Of a DNA stretch of 64,000 nucleotides, positions 1 to 10,800 are shown piece by piece. The position numbers and the translations under genes were made by a program. The stretch spans positions 14,616,354 through 14,680,353 of the forward strand of contig OX235272.1 of NCBI GenBank assembly GCA_944472155.2, written 5' to 3'. The notes beneath the pieces were generated by a model. It was not told the DNA's origin. It was given only the letters and a program-made list of their open reading frames with translations, and did no database searches. This DNA comes from Trichobilharzia szidati (lineage: Eukaryota > Platyhelminthes > Trematoda > Strigeidida > Schistosomatidae). Each line of letters begins with the position of its first letter. Position 1 is the stretch's first letter.

Positions 1-574
1 TAATTGAAAACAATATTGTCCACCTAACTGTTGTTTTGTTCTAAATACATAAAGGTCAACACAGTTCAATAGATATGTGTGAACACAGACGATCGGAAGA
101 TTAATTACATTGGGAAACATGAATTTGTGCACGCGTCATGTTCAAATGCAACAAGATCAGAAAATAAGATAAGTGAAGTGAAGTGTGTTGTCAATATAAG
201 TGTCAAACCAGACAAAAGTGAACAAAGCATTGAACAAAGAAGAATCATACGATGAAGTTTATACCATGGTAACAAAAGTGGTCGTATAAGTTGTTTTGTA
301 TCCAAAGTTCTTACTATATTTTACAAATATTGCCAAAACTTCCGCTATACAAAGCAAATGTACAGGTGTTCATTTCGGCAAACTTTGTGGGACTATGTAG
401 ACAATGTTAAAGTAAGCATCATATGCTGCATGATAATTATTCACTAAGTGTTGCAATGTAGATGAATTAATGGCTTCGCACTTTCCTTTACTCAGCCAAT
501 CTGGAAGATGTTATGAAAATGAAGTCTAGATCAAAACATGTAAGCAAACAACAATGATTTCAATTACATCTCAT

Positions 575-800
575 CAGGGCTAACTCACTAATATATTGTA
601 TGGAGGATTTCATCATGAGCTGATATCAGTTAGAGAACCACTGGAAAACCTGGGAGTACTGGACAGCTGTTTCGTCCTAGTTTGGGATCCTTCATCAGTA
701 CGCGCCCATCGGGATTCGAACCCAGGACCTTCTGGTTACAAGGCGAGCTCGTAGACCGTTAAGCCACTGGGACCCAATCCAATGGTCCTTGAATTCTAAC
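575..800 (-). mobile_element. tRNA-derived SINE (family III), minus strand
   Basis: Read on the minus strand, a tRNA-like head has an A-box-like CAGTGGCTTAACGGTCTACG and a B-box GGGTTCGAATCCC, as in RNA polymerase III internal promoters. The anticodon-loop region resembles tRNA-Thr(TGT). Downstream is a hammerhead-like block (GTACTGATGAAG, a TCCC/AGGAC stem, GAAA, palindrome ACAGCTGT) and a conserved tail ending near GATGAAATCC. The same family occurs at 8640-8850, 28235-28535, 33545-33720 and 34690-34960. Confidence 0.65.
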
Positions 801-939
801 TTCTGCCAGTTGACGACATAGCGCGACCATTTCGCAATGTCTTCTTAGATGAGTTACTGCCTCATCTTCAACCTGCTGTACCCTACTGGTCACGGCTTCC
901 CACTAGAACCCCAGGTTAACTGCCTGAATAGGGCCAGTC

Positions 940-1265
940 GCTAGTGAGCATCAGATTATATCCTAAATGGGACTCGTCATCTGGATGTACCTGCATTCCC
1001 CAGTGAGTGAGTGATGGTGTTCTCACAGAGGCTCGAACCCAGTGTCCTTGGTTTCAAACACCAAAACGCTATCCACTAAACCACTTGAGCCACAAGAACT
1101 ATCTCTAGTGGATGACGCTTTAGCGTTTGAAACTACAGGGAACTGGGTTCGAGCCTCGGTGGGAACACCATCACTCCCTGAGGATTGCAGGTACATCCAA
1201 CTGACGAGTCCTTAATGGGAGGAAATGCGCATTCTGGAGTCCCTTGCTGGTCATCATCCACCAAT
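940..1265. mobile_element. Head-to-head pair of SMα-like SINEs
   Basis: Two inverted copies meet near 1095. Each has a tRNA-like A-box region (TCTAGTGGATGACGCT on the plus copy) and a B-box GGGTTCGAGCC, followed by the SMα hammerhead block. On the plus copy the block reads ACATCCAACTGACGAG, then a weakened stem II and GAAATGCGC. The minus copy has AGATGACGAG, so the essential C3 of the hammerhead core is changed to A. SMα is a known schistosome SINE with a hammerhead ribozyme; neither copy here looks catalytically intact. Confidence 0.7.
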
Positions 1266-1384
1266 TTATACATAAATATTCAACACAAACTAATGCTGGT
1301 GATCCGTCAATAGGATGTTAAGATTGTGCAATCAGCCATAATAATTCTACGCATAACAAAGAGATGAACAACTAGAGTGACTTA

Positions 1385-2105
1385 TGATAAAAGTAATAAT
1401 AATAAGCTACTTTATTCCAAAATCAGTACCACTTATAATACAGAATGGAATTCTCAGTATCTGTCACAATATTGCATCCGATTTACTCAAAATATAAATA
1501 AAATAAAATATTAAAACAAAATTAATCGGAGGAATTTGTCCACATTTACGACATAATTATTAGATGTAATACTAAAAGGTAATAATAATAGCAGTGAGTT
1601 TGTTTCAAAAGGTATTGTCGATTCAGTTTGGAAACTTTAGCATGTTATAGATTATTGGATCTAATGTTCTGTTGATATAGTATAGTGAGGGGAAATACAA
1701 AATTAACAGTCATAATACAGCTTAAAATTATGTCCACACTTATGAAATAAATAAACAAAACGAAAAAATTGAGAGGATTATAAATATAAGAAATACAATA
1801 ACAATAAAGTTTGATACTGTAAGGGTGAAGGAAATGGTTTATTTAGTGGTGCTAAGAAGGTTAGTTAGTTCATTTCTGACACTATTTTCATCACATAAAG
1901 TACGTGCTAAATATGGTATAGTGGAATTTTTATACTTAGACGTACGTGCATAAATTCTTCTGAAAAGACTTCTTGTTTTACCTGAGGAGACACAAGGTTG
2001 GAGCTGCGGGTAGAGTGGGTGCTCAGAGTCTGAAAACCAGTGTGTGACTGAACAAAGAAATATTCAGATAGACGTAGTCGATAGAGGGAGGGTAAGAAAA
2101 GCAAA
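1385..2105 (-). pseudogene. CR1/L2-like LINE: reverse transcriptase C-terminus and 3' UTR
   Basis: The minus strand encodes a decayed C-terminal end of a non-LTR reverse transcriptase ORF. It aligns by eye with the better preserved copies at 7190-7910 (plus) and 22715-23830 (minus): an HPLYxQL segment, then an Arg-rich stretch, then ARTxKYxNxTIPYLA. The 3' UTR follows, ending in a TAATAATAATA-type tail near 1390. Only the 3' end is present, as expected for 5' truncation on insertion. The clade (CR1/L2) is inferred from the terminal motif alone. Confidence 0.55.
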
Positions 2106-2164
2106 CAGTTCGATTTAGTAATGAATGCTAGATTGATTGTAAGGGCAGAATATTACATCAAATC

Positions 2165-2330
2165 GAGAAGGTGAGAAACACATTCATCAACCTGAAACCA
2201 ATCTGGAAATCTTCCACTGTCACTCAACCCAGCCAGCATCAACAACAAAATTCGGATTCTAAATACAAACGTCAGTCAGTCAAGTCAGTCACTTCTTCTA
2301 TACGGATACACAGAAGGAGAGAGTTTCTAT
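2165..2330 (+). pseudogene. RTE-like LINE fragment
   Basis: The sequence matches part of the RTE reverse transcriptase C-terminal region found at 34030-34190 and, inverted, at 3994-4236: segments equivalent to RNTFINLKPIW and NKIRIxNTNV can be read with frame breaks. It is a short internal fragment without the RTE 3' tail. Confidence 0.6.
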
Positions 2331-2469
2331 GTGCATGTGTGAAATAATGAGATAATTCAACTGAGTAAAGTAAATATTGATTGTATGAGGTAATTATTTA
2401 TTTTACTGTGTATAATCCATGAGTAGTGTATTAGAACAAATTTTAAAAAAAAATAAGTACATAATTATG

Positions 2470-2757
2470 AAGTAATAGAGAAGATTTGTAGCTCAGATGG
2501 ATGATTTGCAATTAACAGTGTTCTCTGAGCTGGTTGGTTTAGTTGTGAAGCTTTCATCGTCCTTCTAGACAACATCTGCAGCGCAATTTTCAGCATAAAT
2601 TGAACTGATTTAAATTTTTTCCATGAGTGATAGAATTGTGTCTCCCGGTAACCATGTTTACATGTGTATTGATCATTTTCTATTTACTTGGATTTTAAAC
2701 TTTCTGGTCACATGATTTACTTTTTATTAGTTGGTATATTTGGTCTATATTAAAACA
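2470..2757 (-). mobile_element. Inverted terminal stub of a Penelope-like element
   Basis: This is an inverted copy of the PLE 3' flank at about 5195-5560, including the shared segments around TTACTTTTTATTAG, CTTTCTGGTCAC and CTCCCGGTAACC. It lies directly before the 5'-truncated PLE body starting at 2757. Such inverted partial end copies at the 5' side are characteristic of PLE insertions. It contains a hammerhead-like fold at 2543-2589 on the minus strand. Confidence 0.7.
2543..2589 (-). ncRNA. PLE hammerhead-like ribozyme fold (variant core)
   Basis: On the minus strand the order is stem I strand TTGCG, core CTGCAGA (N7 = C), stem II TTGTC/GACGA, GAAA, the short palindrome AAGCTT, then the stem I partner with one mismatch. 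It has the same layout as the copies at 5473-5517 and 37587-37633. Activity is not shown. Confidence 0.5.
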
Positions 2758-3523
2758 TACTTCCAATTTAATACTCAAAGATACTAACAGATTAAAAGGA
2801 ACACAAATGGGATCGCCCATATCAGGATTAATAGCTGAAGGCGTTATGCAACGATTAGAATTAATAGCTCTATCTATAATTTAACCAAAAATCTGGATAC
2901 GTTACTTTGATGATACATTTGTAATAATTAAAAGAAATGATCTGGAATATACCCATAAATTAATAAACAACATATTTGAAGACATCAAATTCACGAGAGA
3001 AGAAGAATTAGATAACAAAATCCCATTTTTAGATGTCTTAATCAGGAGAACCAACACAGGAGATTTAGAAACACAAGTTTATAGAAAATCAATGCACACA
3101 GATGAAATACTCAACCATCCTAGCAGTAACCCAATTACTCACAAAAGAAACTGTGTGCAGACATCGTTTAAAAGAGTTCAAACACATTGCAGCACTCTAG
3201 AGCTGAAAAGAATGGAAGAAAAGTACCTACAAACGGTCTTAAAAAAGAATGGTTATCCACAAAATTTCATCAAAAAGTGTTTAAAGTCAAATGAAAACAG
3301 CAACAAGGAACCATCATCAAAGACTACAAGAAAATTCATTCTACCATACATGCAAAATATCTCCGAAATAACAGCTAGAATACTGAAACCGTTTGATATA
3401 GATATAGCACACAAGCCAGTAAAATCGCTTAATTCGATATTATGCAAACCGAAAGGTCCAACAAAAAAGGGCGTGAAATTATTGCCATTTACAAAATTAA
3501 TTTTATGAACTGTAAAAGGCATT
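2757..3523 (+). pseudogene. Penelope-like element, reverse transcriptase part (5'-truncated)
   Basis: Reverse transcriptase motifs are read in one frame with a stop: GTQMGSPISGLIAE, then RYFDDTFVIIK, which is the catalytic YxDD box. These are followed by NKIPFLDVLI and a PLE linker continuing in the open frame 3092-3508 up to the start of the GIY-YIG domain (INFMNCKRH, after a frameshift). The N-terminal half of the RT is missing. A TAA at 2881-2883 breaks the frame. The domain is interrupted at 3523 by an RTE insertion and resumes at 4951. Confidence 0.8.
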
Positions 3524-4963
3524 TATTATTCTTATTGTTCCCTTGGGTTCCTAGTAGAACATAGGTCTTCAACTAAACGTCTCCACTTGCTTCTGTCTTC
3601 TGCTGTACTTTTCACTTGCATCCATGTTATTCCATACTGTTTCATCTCCTCCTCACACGATCTCCTCCATGTCACCCTTGCACTGACGTCCCACTCGCCA
3701 CCGCTTCCCTTTCGGTTTCCACTCGAGCACTTGCCTGACACGCGATGTCACCCAGCGAGTGGCCTCCTCAGCGAGCCAGTGAGTGTCCAATCCATCTCCA
3801 CCACTTCTCCTGCATATTTACTTGTTCGGCGATTGCTTCTTGTTTCGTTTGTTTCTTCCCATAGTTTGTTTGTTTCTTGTTGGTGATTCTTGTTCTTTCC
3901 GGCGGCCATCTGATTGATCTTCAGTATAGAGCCAGCCAGCGAAGACAGTTAGTTAGTTGTTGATAAAGGTGTGCAACAGGCTGTTGGAAATACTCATTCT
4001 TTGTGACCCACTACTGGCCAAGTTTCTGATCCATCCGTATAGAAGAAGTGACTGGCTGACTTGACTGACTTGACGTTTGTATTGAAAATCGGAATTTTGT
4101 TGTTGATGCTGGCTGTGTTGAGTGACAGCGGAAGATTTCCAGATTGGATTGGTTTCAGGTTGATGAATGTGTTTCTCGCCTTCCCGATTGTCGATTTGAC
4201 ATCCTCGACTGTTCCACCTGCCTGTAGTTGAGACAATGAATGCTGGCTAGATAAGTGAATGAAGTAACCTCTTTCAAATCTCTCCCGTTGATGGTGATTG
4301 GTGCTGGATGTTGCTGCTGTTGTTGTTGTTGTTGGTTGGTTATTTTCATAACCTCCGTCTTGTCTATGTTCACCTGGAGTCAGTCCTGTCTTCTCTGGCT
4401 GCTTCTTCGACCAGTTTGTCGGTTTTCGCTTGTAAGTCTTCGATTTTGTGTGACATCAAACATAAATCATCCACACGCGAAATCCAGGTCTTCTAGGTTC
4501 TTCACGTCGGTCAGGACTGGATATCCCTGTCTTCTCGTTCCCCACTGTCTGACGCATAATCCAGTGCAGTCCACCACAATTAGGAATATCATTGGTGATA
4601 ATAAGCACCCTTGTTTGACTCCTGTGTTTACTCCAAACGCCTCGCTGAGTTTCCCGCTGTGGATCATTTGACATGTGCCGTTGTCGTACAGCTGTTGAAT
4701 AAGGTTGATGAATACTTGGGGTACGCCGTAGTAGTTGAGTAGTTTCCAAATTACTTCGCGGTCAACGCTGTCTGTCGAAGGCCTTCTCAATGTCTATAAA
4801 GTTGAGGTAGAGGTTTGATTGCCATTCCATGCTTTGTTCTGTGATGATGATGGGTAGAGTTGCAATTTGATCAGAACATGATTTGCCTTTCCTGAATCCA
4901 GCTTGTTCTGGTCGGAATTCTGTGTTTAGTGCGTCCTTTTTTCTCTCCAGTGTAACAGGCATT
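3511..4963. repeat. Target-site duplication flanking the RTE insertion
   Basis: TGTAAAAGGCATT (3511-3523) and TGTAACAGGCATT (4951-4963) flank the RTE copy and differ at one base. Removing one of them together with the RTE restores continuity between the NCKRH and YISQSGRPL segments of the PLE GIY-YIG domain, so the order of events is clear. Confidence 0.85.
3524..4950 (-). mobile_element. RTE-like (SR2-type) LINE, 5'-truncated, inserted in a PLE
   Basis: Minus-strand non-LTR retrotransposon with its 3' end at 3524 (TAATAATAA-like tail after GGAACCCAAGGGAACAATAA). Readable reverse transcriptase segments include FRPEQAGFRKGKSCSDQIATL, the finger/palm segment around LNFIDIEKAFD, GVKQGCLLSPM, the NLEDLDFA box, then the C-terminal domain. 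It is truncated at its 5' end inside the RT, just before DALNTEFRPEQAGF. Frames are broken by several indels. It belongs to the same broad family as the copy at 12006-13215. Confidence 0.85.
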
Positions 4964-5560
4964 ACATCAGCCAAAGTGGGCGTCCCCTTCGAATCAGAAT
5001 CCAGGAGCACAAATTTGCCATGATGAAAAGACATGATATATATTCCTGTTTCATATCAACGCATATAGACAATTATGGTCGTCAATTTGATTGGGATAAT
5101 GTCGAAATCTTAGACAGAGGAAACACCAAAAGTGCATTCAGGGAATCCTATTATCCTGGTACACACAAACGAAAATGCCACCAACAAACACGTTAATATA
5201 GACGAAATATACCTATCAACTAATAAAAAGTAAATCATGTGACCAGAAAGTTTAAAATCCAAGTAAATAGAAAATGATCAATACATATGTAAAGATGGTT
5301 ACCAGGAGACGCAATTCTATCACTCATTAAAAAAATTTAAATCAGTTCATTTTATTCATTATACTAAAGGCTTTTGTATTTCCCAACGAATGAAAAACAA
5401 AACGATATTGTTTTTAATGATATTTCGCTATTTAATGATAATAGCTCTATCAAAGTTCACTTTATGCTGAAAATTGCGCTGAAGATGTTGTCTAGAAGGA
5501 CGATGAAAGCTTCGTAACTAAACCAACCAGCTCAGAGAACACTATTAATTGCAAGCATAT
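4951..5560 (+). pseudogene. Penelope-like element, GIY-YIG part and 3' end
   Basis: The PLE frame resumes as HYISQSGRPLRIRIQEHKF, aligning with HYIGQSGRPLRLRIHEHKL of the copy at 36867-37292. It continues through FDWDNVEILDRGNTKSA and a decayed end near the stop codons around 5230. GIY-YIG is the endonuclease domain that PLEs use for target nicking; here its YIG is YIS. The 3' UTR follows and ends in a terminal segment with a hammerhead-like fold. Confidence 0.8.
5473..5517 (+). ncRNA. PLE hammerhead-like ribozyme
   Basis: Predicted parts in order: stem I strand TTGCG, core CTGAAGA plus one extra base, stem II TTGTC (loop TAGAAG) GACGA, GAAA, two-base-pair stem III in AAGCTT, then stem I partner CGTAA. 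All core positions C3, U4, G5, A6, G8, A9, G12, A13 and A14 can be assigned. Hammerheads in PLE ends are established; activity of this copy is inferred only. Confidence 0.65.
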
Positions 5561-5639
5561 AATTAATTAGTTGTAACAGTGAAACTACGTGAGATAGTCA
5601 TTAGGTTGGAAGACTGCTATAAGTGCATTGGGTGATCAA

Positions 5640-5850
5640 TAAAGGTATTACTGTAGCTAGATGACTGGAGGTTATCGGCAGGAAACCTTATACCTAGTTT
5701 CCTGTTAAATCGTACCTATCAGTATGGCGCGCCTGCACTCTTGAAGGAATTCATGTCTACTCTGGGATTTGAACCCAAGTCACCCAGTGATGTAATCGGA
5801 AACGTTACCAATGCGCTATTCTGGCGCACGATCGACCTAATGTAGGACAA
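5640..5850 (-). mobile_element. tRNA-derived SINE (family II), minus strand
   Basis: A minus-strand B-box (GGGTTCAAATCCC) and an A-box-like segment lie at the 5810-5850 end. The body contains TTCCTTCAAGAGTGCAG, which is shared with 29295-29480 (plus) and 31640-31838 (minus). No open frame. The tail ends near 5640. Confidence 0.6.
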
Positions 5851-6071
5851 TATAGTGGATACCTTTATGACGCATGCCTTCATTAGTCACTCCTTAGTGG
5901 TCAATGAAATGTGGGAGTGAAAAATCCGGAATACACCAGGATTCAAACTGGTAGTGTCCAGCTACTAAATGAACTGAATGACATGAGCCGGAATATTTTA
6001 TTTCACCTGAAATGCCCCCTGCACCATCACACATCTAAATATTATAAATAAGTGTGCTCTATATTTCTTCT

Positions 6072-6315
6072 TGTGCGTCGGTGGCATAGCGGTTAGGACG
6101 CTCGCCAACCGTGCACATGGTCCGTGGCTCGATCCCCCGTCGACGCACTCCTTTACCTCGCTAAACCAGAAATAATGCTGGTGAAGAGGAAAGGTTGGGC
6201 ATGAGGCTAGCAACTCCATCCTGTAAAATAAATAAACACTGCTACAGAAACTTCAAGTCACTAGCTTGAAGCCATATGTTCCACTGGGGAACTTGAAGGG
6301 TAAAAAGTATTTCTT
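6072..6315 (+). mobile_element. tRNA-derived SINE (family I) with RTE-like tail
   Basis: The head has an A-box-like TGGCATAGCGGTTAGGACGC and a B-box GGCTCGATCCC, followed by a conserved middle (AAAGGTTGGGCATGAGGC, TAGCAA). The tail, GCTTGAAGCCATATGTTCCA, closely resembles the end of the RTE copies in this window (GAAGCCCTATGTTCCACTAG). That suggests RTE reverse transcriptase mobilises it. Related copies: 27985-28190, 37665-37861, 39028-39270, and a partial one at 13216-13335. Confidence 0.7.
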
Positions 6316-6574
6316 CTTGAATTTTTCGATTCCGCTGGGAATGTCCCAGTTAAGAAGTAGGAGTTCTATCTGACAGTAGTGGGCACCATATACTAAACAC
6401 ACAGAAATAACCCAGTAATGTGATATGAATTATAAAAGGGTGAAATGAATTCCAGGACATCAGTAATTCCTTATCACACACAATTTCTTTGTACAAACAG
6501 GTCAGGATCTTAACTAGCCACTCTGCCGTTCCGTGATATTGTGAGTCACACATATCTAAAACTGGACAGAGGCG

Positions 6575-7030
6575 AAGACGACGTTGGTGCAGGCAGCAAA
6601 CCTACGCTGCTCATTCTCTAGTCGACGAATGATTTGGACTCAAATGAAGTATAGGCTAGATAGTTTTGCCACATTTATGTGTATTTATCAGTTCAATTGC
6701 TCATGTGGAGATTGTTATGCTGAGCGTACTACTAGACAGCTTAGTCAACGTGTTACTGAACATCTCTCATTGTGTTAGTTTGGAGAGAGATAGACAAAAA
6801 CCATCCATGACTCCATTTTATCACATTTAGTTGATAGTGGCCATTTATTGGAGAGAAGCAAAGTAGTTGGGTGATTCGTCGCTGATCCCTTCCGATTCTC
6901 TCCAACGGATTCCGTATTCATTCCCTCCTACATACAGCCAAGGCGATAGACATTTGACCTATTTAGCTTAAACTATGCATCCCAAAACGAAATTCGTACA
7001 GCCATTATATCCACCTCAGACAATTGAGAC
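6575..7030 (+). pseudogene. Penelope-like element, GIY-YIG C-terminus
   Basis: The readable segment FNCSCGDCYAERTTRQLSQ matches the GIY-YIG entry region of PLEs (compare CSCGAEYIGRTMRRLGK at 17934-17984); YIG is replaced by YAE. After a stop the frame continues with ILSHLVDSGH and, in a shifted frame, TAKAIDI and LKLCIPK, which match the end of the PLE protein. Inactive because of stops, a frameshift and loss of the GIY-YIG glycine. Confidence 0.75.
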
Positions 7031-7189
7031 GCCATCAACTGACAATATCATCAACATGCCCCCCTTAGTTATAATTCGTATGCCATTTATTATCAGCCTT
7101 AATTAATATTATTACATCTTCATGAAAACATAGTTTATTTACTTACTTCCCTTACAATCAATCAATCTAGCATTCATTACTTAATTGAA

Positions 7190-7910
7190 CTGTTTGCTTT
7201 TCTTACCCTCCCTCTATCGACTACATCTATATGAATATTTGTTTGTTTAGTCACACACTGGTTTTCAGACTCTGAGCACGCACTCTACCCGCAGCTCCAG
7301 CCTTAGGTCTCCTCAGGTAAAACAAGAAGTCTTTTCAGAAGAATTTATGCACGTACGTCTAAGTATAAAAATTTCACTATACCATATTTAGCACTTACTT
7401 TATGTGATGAAAATATTGTCAGAAATGAACTAACTAACCTTAGCACCACCCTTACAGTATCAAACTTTATTGTTATTGTATTTCTTACATTTATAATCCT
7501 CTCAATTTTTCGTTTTGTTTATTTTATTTTTCATAAGTGTGGACATAATTTAAGCTGTATTATAACTGTTAATTTTGTATTTCCCCTCACTATACTATAT
7601 CAACAGAACATTAGATCCAATAATCTATAACATGCTAAAGTTTCCAAACTGAATCGACAATACCCTTTGAAACAAACTCACTGCTATTATTATTATTATT
7701 ATTATATTTAATAATCTCAATTCATGCTTCGAATATTTTTGACTTTATGTCGTAAATGTGGACAAATTTCTCTGGTTAATTTCTTTTTAATTTTATTTAT
7801 ATTTTGAGTAAATCAGATGCAATATTGTGACAAATACTGAGAATTCCATTCTGTATTATAAGTGGTACTGTTTTTGGAATAAAGTAGCCTATTATTATTA
7901 TTTTTATCAT
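7190..7910 (+). pseudogene. CR1/L2-like LINE 3' end
   Basis: Readable in one frame: THWFSDSEHALYPQLQP, a stop, then RIYARTSKYKNFTIPYLAF, then 3' UTR ending in a TATTATTATT tail. The same unit is on the minus strand at 1385-2105, 9465-10190 and, more diverged, 22715-23830. The ARTxKYxNxxIPYLA motif is the usual C-terminal end of CR1/L2/Jockey-type reverse transcriptases. Confidence 0.55.
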
Positions 7911-8639
7911 AAATCACTCTAGTTGTTCATCTCTTTGTTATGCGTAGAATTATTATGGCTGATTGCACAATCTTAACATCCTGTTGACGGATCACCATCA
8001 TTAGTTTGTATGGAATATATTTATGTGTATATTAGGTTATAACTTGATGAGATCTAATTGAAAACAATATTGTTCACCTAACTGTTGTTTTGTTCTAAAT
8101 ACATAAAGGTCAACACAGTTCAGTAGACATGTGTGAGCACAGACGATCGGAAGATTAATTACATTGCGAAACATGAATTTATGCATGCCTCATGTTCAAA
8201 TGCAACAAGATCAGAAAATAGGATAAGTGAAGTGAAGTATGTTGTCAATATAAGTGTCAAACCAGACAAAAGTGAACACAGCATTGAACATAGAAGAATC
8301 ATATGATGAAGTTTATACCATGGTAACAAAAGGGATCGTATAAGTTGTTTTGTATTCAAAGTTCTCACTATATTTTACAAATATTGCCAAAACTTCCGCT
8401 ATACAAAGCAAATGTACACGTGTTCATTTCGGCAAATTTTGTGGGACTTTGTAGACAATGTTAAAGTAAGCATCATATGCTGCATGGTAATTACTCACTA
8501 AGTGTTGCTATGTAGATGAATTAATGGCTTTGCACTTTCCTTTACTCAGCCAATCTGGAAGATGTTATGAAAATGAAGTCTAGATCAATACATGTAAGCA
8601 AACAACAATGATTTCAATTACATCTCATCAGGGCTAACT

Positions 8640-8850
8640 AACTAATATATTGTATGGAGGATTTCATCATGAGCTGATATCAGTTAGAGAACCACTGGAA
8701 AACCAACTGGGAGTACTGGACAGCCAGCTGTTTCGTCCTAGTTTGGGACCCTTCATCAGTACGCGCCCATCGGGATTCGAACCGAGGACCTTCTGGTTAC
8801 AAGGCGAGCTCGTAGACCATTGAGCCACTGGGACCCGATCCAATGGTCTT
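8640..8850 (-). mobile_element. tRNA-derived SINE (family III), minus strand
   Basis: Same structure as at 575-800: B-box GGTTCGAATCCCG on the minus strand, hammerhead-like block with stem II GTCC/GGAC and GAAA, palindrome CAGCTG with a short duplication (GGCTGTCC) beside it. Core read as ATGAAGGG, so both C3 and A9 differ from the hammerhead consensus. Confidence 0.65.
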
Positions 8851-8989
8851 TGAATTCTAACTTCTGCCAATTCACGACATAGCGCGACCATTTCGCAATG
8901 TCTTCTTCGATGAGTTACTGCCTCATCTTCAACCTGCTGTACCCTACTGGTCACGGCTTCCCACTAGAACCCTAGGTTAACTGCCTGAA

Positions 8990-9310
8990 TAGGGCCAGTC
9001 ACTAGTGAGCATCAGATTATGTCCTAAATGGGACTCGTCATCTGGATGTACCTGCATTCCCCAGTGAGTGAGTGATGGTGTCCCCACAGAGGCTCAAACC
9101 CAGTGTCCTTGGTTTCAAACACCAAAACGCTATTCACTAGACCACTTGAGCCACAAGAACTATCTCTAGTGGATGACGCTTTAGCGTTTGAAACTACAAG
9201 GAACTGGGTTCGAGCCTCGGTGGGAACACCATCACTCCCTGAGGATTGCAGGTACATCCAACTGACGAGTCCTTAATGGGAGGAAATGCGCATCCTGGAG
9301 TCCACTGCTA
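8990..9310. mobile_element. Head-to-head pair of SMα-like SINEs, copy 2
   Basis: Same inverted arrangement as 940-1265. The plus-strand half keeps CTGACGAG and GAAATGCGC with a weakened stem II (TCC/GGGA). The minus half keeps GAGTCCCATTTAGGA but has A at core position 3. Confidence 0.7.
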
Positions 9311-9464
9311 GTCATCATCCACCAATTTACACATAAATATTCAACACTAACTAATGCTGGTGATCCGTCAACAGGATGTTAAGATTGTGCAATCAGCCAT
9401 AATACTTCTACGCATGACAAAGAGATGAACAACTAGAGTGATTTATGATAAAAATAATAATAAT

Positions 9465-10190
9465 AATAAGCTACTTTATTCCAAAAACAGTACCACTTAT
9501 AATACAGAATGGAATTCTCAGTATTTGTCACAATATTGCATCTGATTTACTGGAAATATAAATAAAATCAAAAATTAAAACAAAATTAATCGGAGGAATT
9601 TGTCCACATTTACGATATAAAGTCAAAAATATTCGAAGCATGAATTGAGATTATTAAATAAACTACTACTACTAATAATAATAATAGCAGTGAGTTTTTT
9701 TCAAACGGTATTGTCGATTCAGTTTGGAAACTTTAGCATGTTATAGATTATTGGATCTAATGTTCTGTTGATATGGTATAGTGAGGGGAAATACAAAATT
9801 AACGGTTATAACACAGCTTAAATAATATCCACACTTATGAGAAAAAATTAGACGGAACGAAAAAGTTGAGAGGATTATAAATGTAAAAAAATACAATAAC
9901 AATAAAGTTTGATACTGTAAGGGTGGTTCTAAGGTTAGTTAGTTCATGTCTGACACTATTTTCATCACATAAAGTACGTGCTAAATATGGTAAAGTGGAA
10001 TTTTTATACTTAGACGTACGCGCATAAATTCTTCTGAAAAGACTTCTTGTTTTACCTGAGGAGGCACAATCTTGGAGCTGCGGGTAGAGTGGGTGCTCAG
10101 AGTCTGAAAACCAGTGTGTGACTAAACAAACAAATATTCAGATAGACGAAGTCGATAGAGGGAGGGTAAGAAAAGCAAACAGTTCGATTA
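9465..10190 (-). pseudogene. CR1/L2-like LINE 3' end
   Basis: Minus-strand copy of the unit at 7190-7910, with the 3' tail (TTATTATTATTAT on the minus strand) near 9465 and the RT C-terminal remnant near 10000-10190. Stops and indels throughout. Confidence 0.5.
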
Positions 10191-10339
10191 AGTAATGAAT
10201 GCTAGATTGATTGATTGTAAGGGAAGTAAGTAAATAAACTATGTTTCAATGAAAATGTAATAATATTAATTAAGGCTGATAATAAATGGCATACGAATAA
10301 TAACTAAGGGGAGGGGGGTGTTGGTGATATTGTCAGTTG

Positions 10340-10800
10340 ATTGCGTCTTAATTGTCTGAGGTGGATATAATGGCTGTACGAATTTCGTTTTGGGATGCAT
10401 AGTTTAGGCAAAATAGATCAAATGTCTATCGCCTCAGCTGTATGTAGGAGGGAATGAATACGGAATCCGTTGGAAGGAATCGGAAGGAATCAGCGACGAA
10501 TCACCCGACTACTTTGCTTCTCTCCAATAAATGGCCACTATCAACTAAATGTGATAAAATGGAGTCATGGATGGTTTTTGTCTATCTTTCTCCATACCAA
10601 CATAATGAGAGATGTTCAGTAACACGTTGGCTAAGCTGTCTAGTAGTACGCTCAGCATAACAATCTCCACATGAGCAATTGATCTGATAAATGCACATAA
10701 ATGTGGCAAAACTATCTAGCCTATACTTCATTTGAGTCCAAATCATTCGTCGACTAGAGAATGAGCAGCGTAGGTTTGCTGCGTGTACCAACGTCGTCTT
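10340..10800 (-). pseudogene. Penelope-like element, GIY-YIG C-terminus
   Basis: The minus-strand frame 10582-10791 contains QINCSCGDCYAERTTRQLSQ, nearly identical to the copy at 6575-7030, and like it lacks the GIY-YIG glycine. The rest of the C-terminus continues towards 10340 with stops. Confidence 0.75.

Larger units (their letters stand above)
1..2148. repeat. Long direct repeat, copy 1 (starts before the window)
   Basis: This stretch matches 8055-10226 in the same orientation, offset by about 8054 bases, with scattered substitutions and small indels. The first base of the window already lies inside the repeat. It holds about 570 bases of unrecognised AT-rich sequence, a tRNA-derived SINE, a head-to-head SMα pair and a LINE 3' end on the minus strand. 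Copy 1 ends near 2148, where an RTE fragment begins. A 66-codon minus-strand frame at 105-305 recurs in copy 2 but has no recognisable domain, so I do not call it a gene. Confidence 0.85.
6518..8036. repeat. Large inverted repeat, left arm (partner 9325-10872)
   Basis: The arm is the reverse complement of 9325-10872 with small differences. It contains a PLE C-terminal remnant followed by a LINE 3' end, both on the plus strand; in the partner both lie on the minus strand. The spacer at about 8037-9324 holds the SINE pair shared with the start of the window. Confidence 0.85.
8055..10226. repeat. Long direct repeat, copy 2
   Basis: It matches 1-2148 in the same order and orientation: AT-rich leader, family III SINE, head-to-head SMα pair, LINE 3' end. 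Unlike copy 1 it runs on into the right arm of the inverted repeat, so copy 1 appears to have lost or never had the PLE remnant. Confidence 0.85.

Noticed and set aside
105..305. Small membrane-protein-like frame, repeated at 8159-8368
   Set aside because: Its conservation is explained by the direct repeat; there is no start context or homolog, and the surrounding DNA is repeat-derived.
575..800. tRNA-Thr gene on the minus strand
   Set aside because: It recurs with the same downstream hammerhead-like block and tail, so it is a SINE.
3587..3886. 99-codon plus-strand frame
   Set aside because: It is antisense to the RTE 3' region and has no domain.
6072..6145. A true tRNA gene
   Set aside because: A and B boxes are present, but the acceptor ends do not pair well and the sequence continues into a repeated SINE body found several times in the window.
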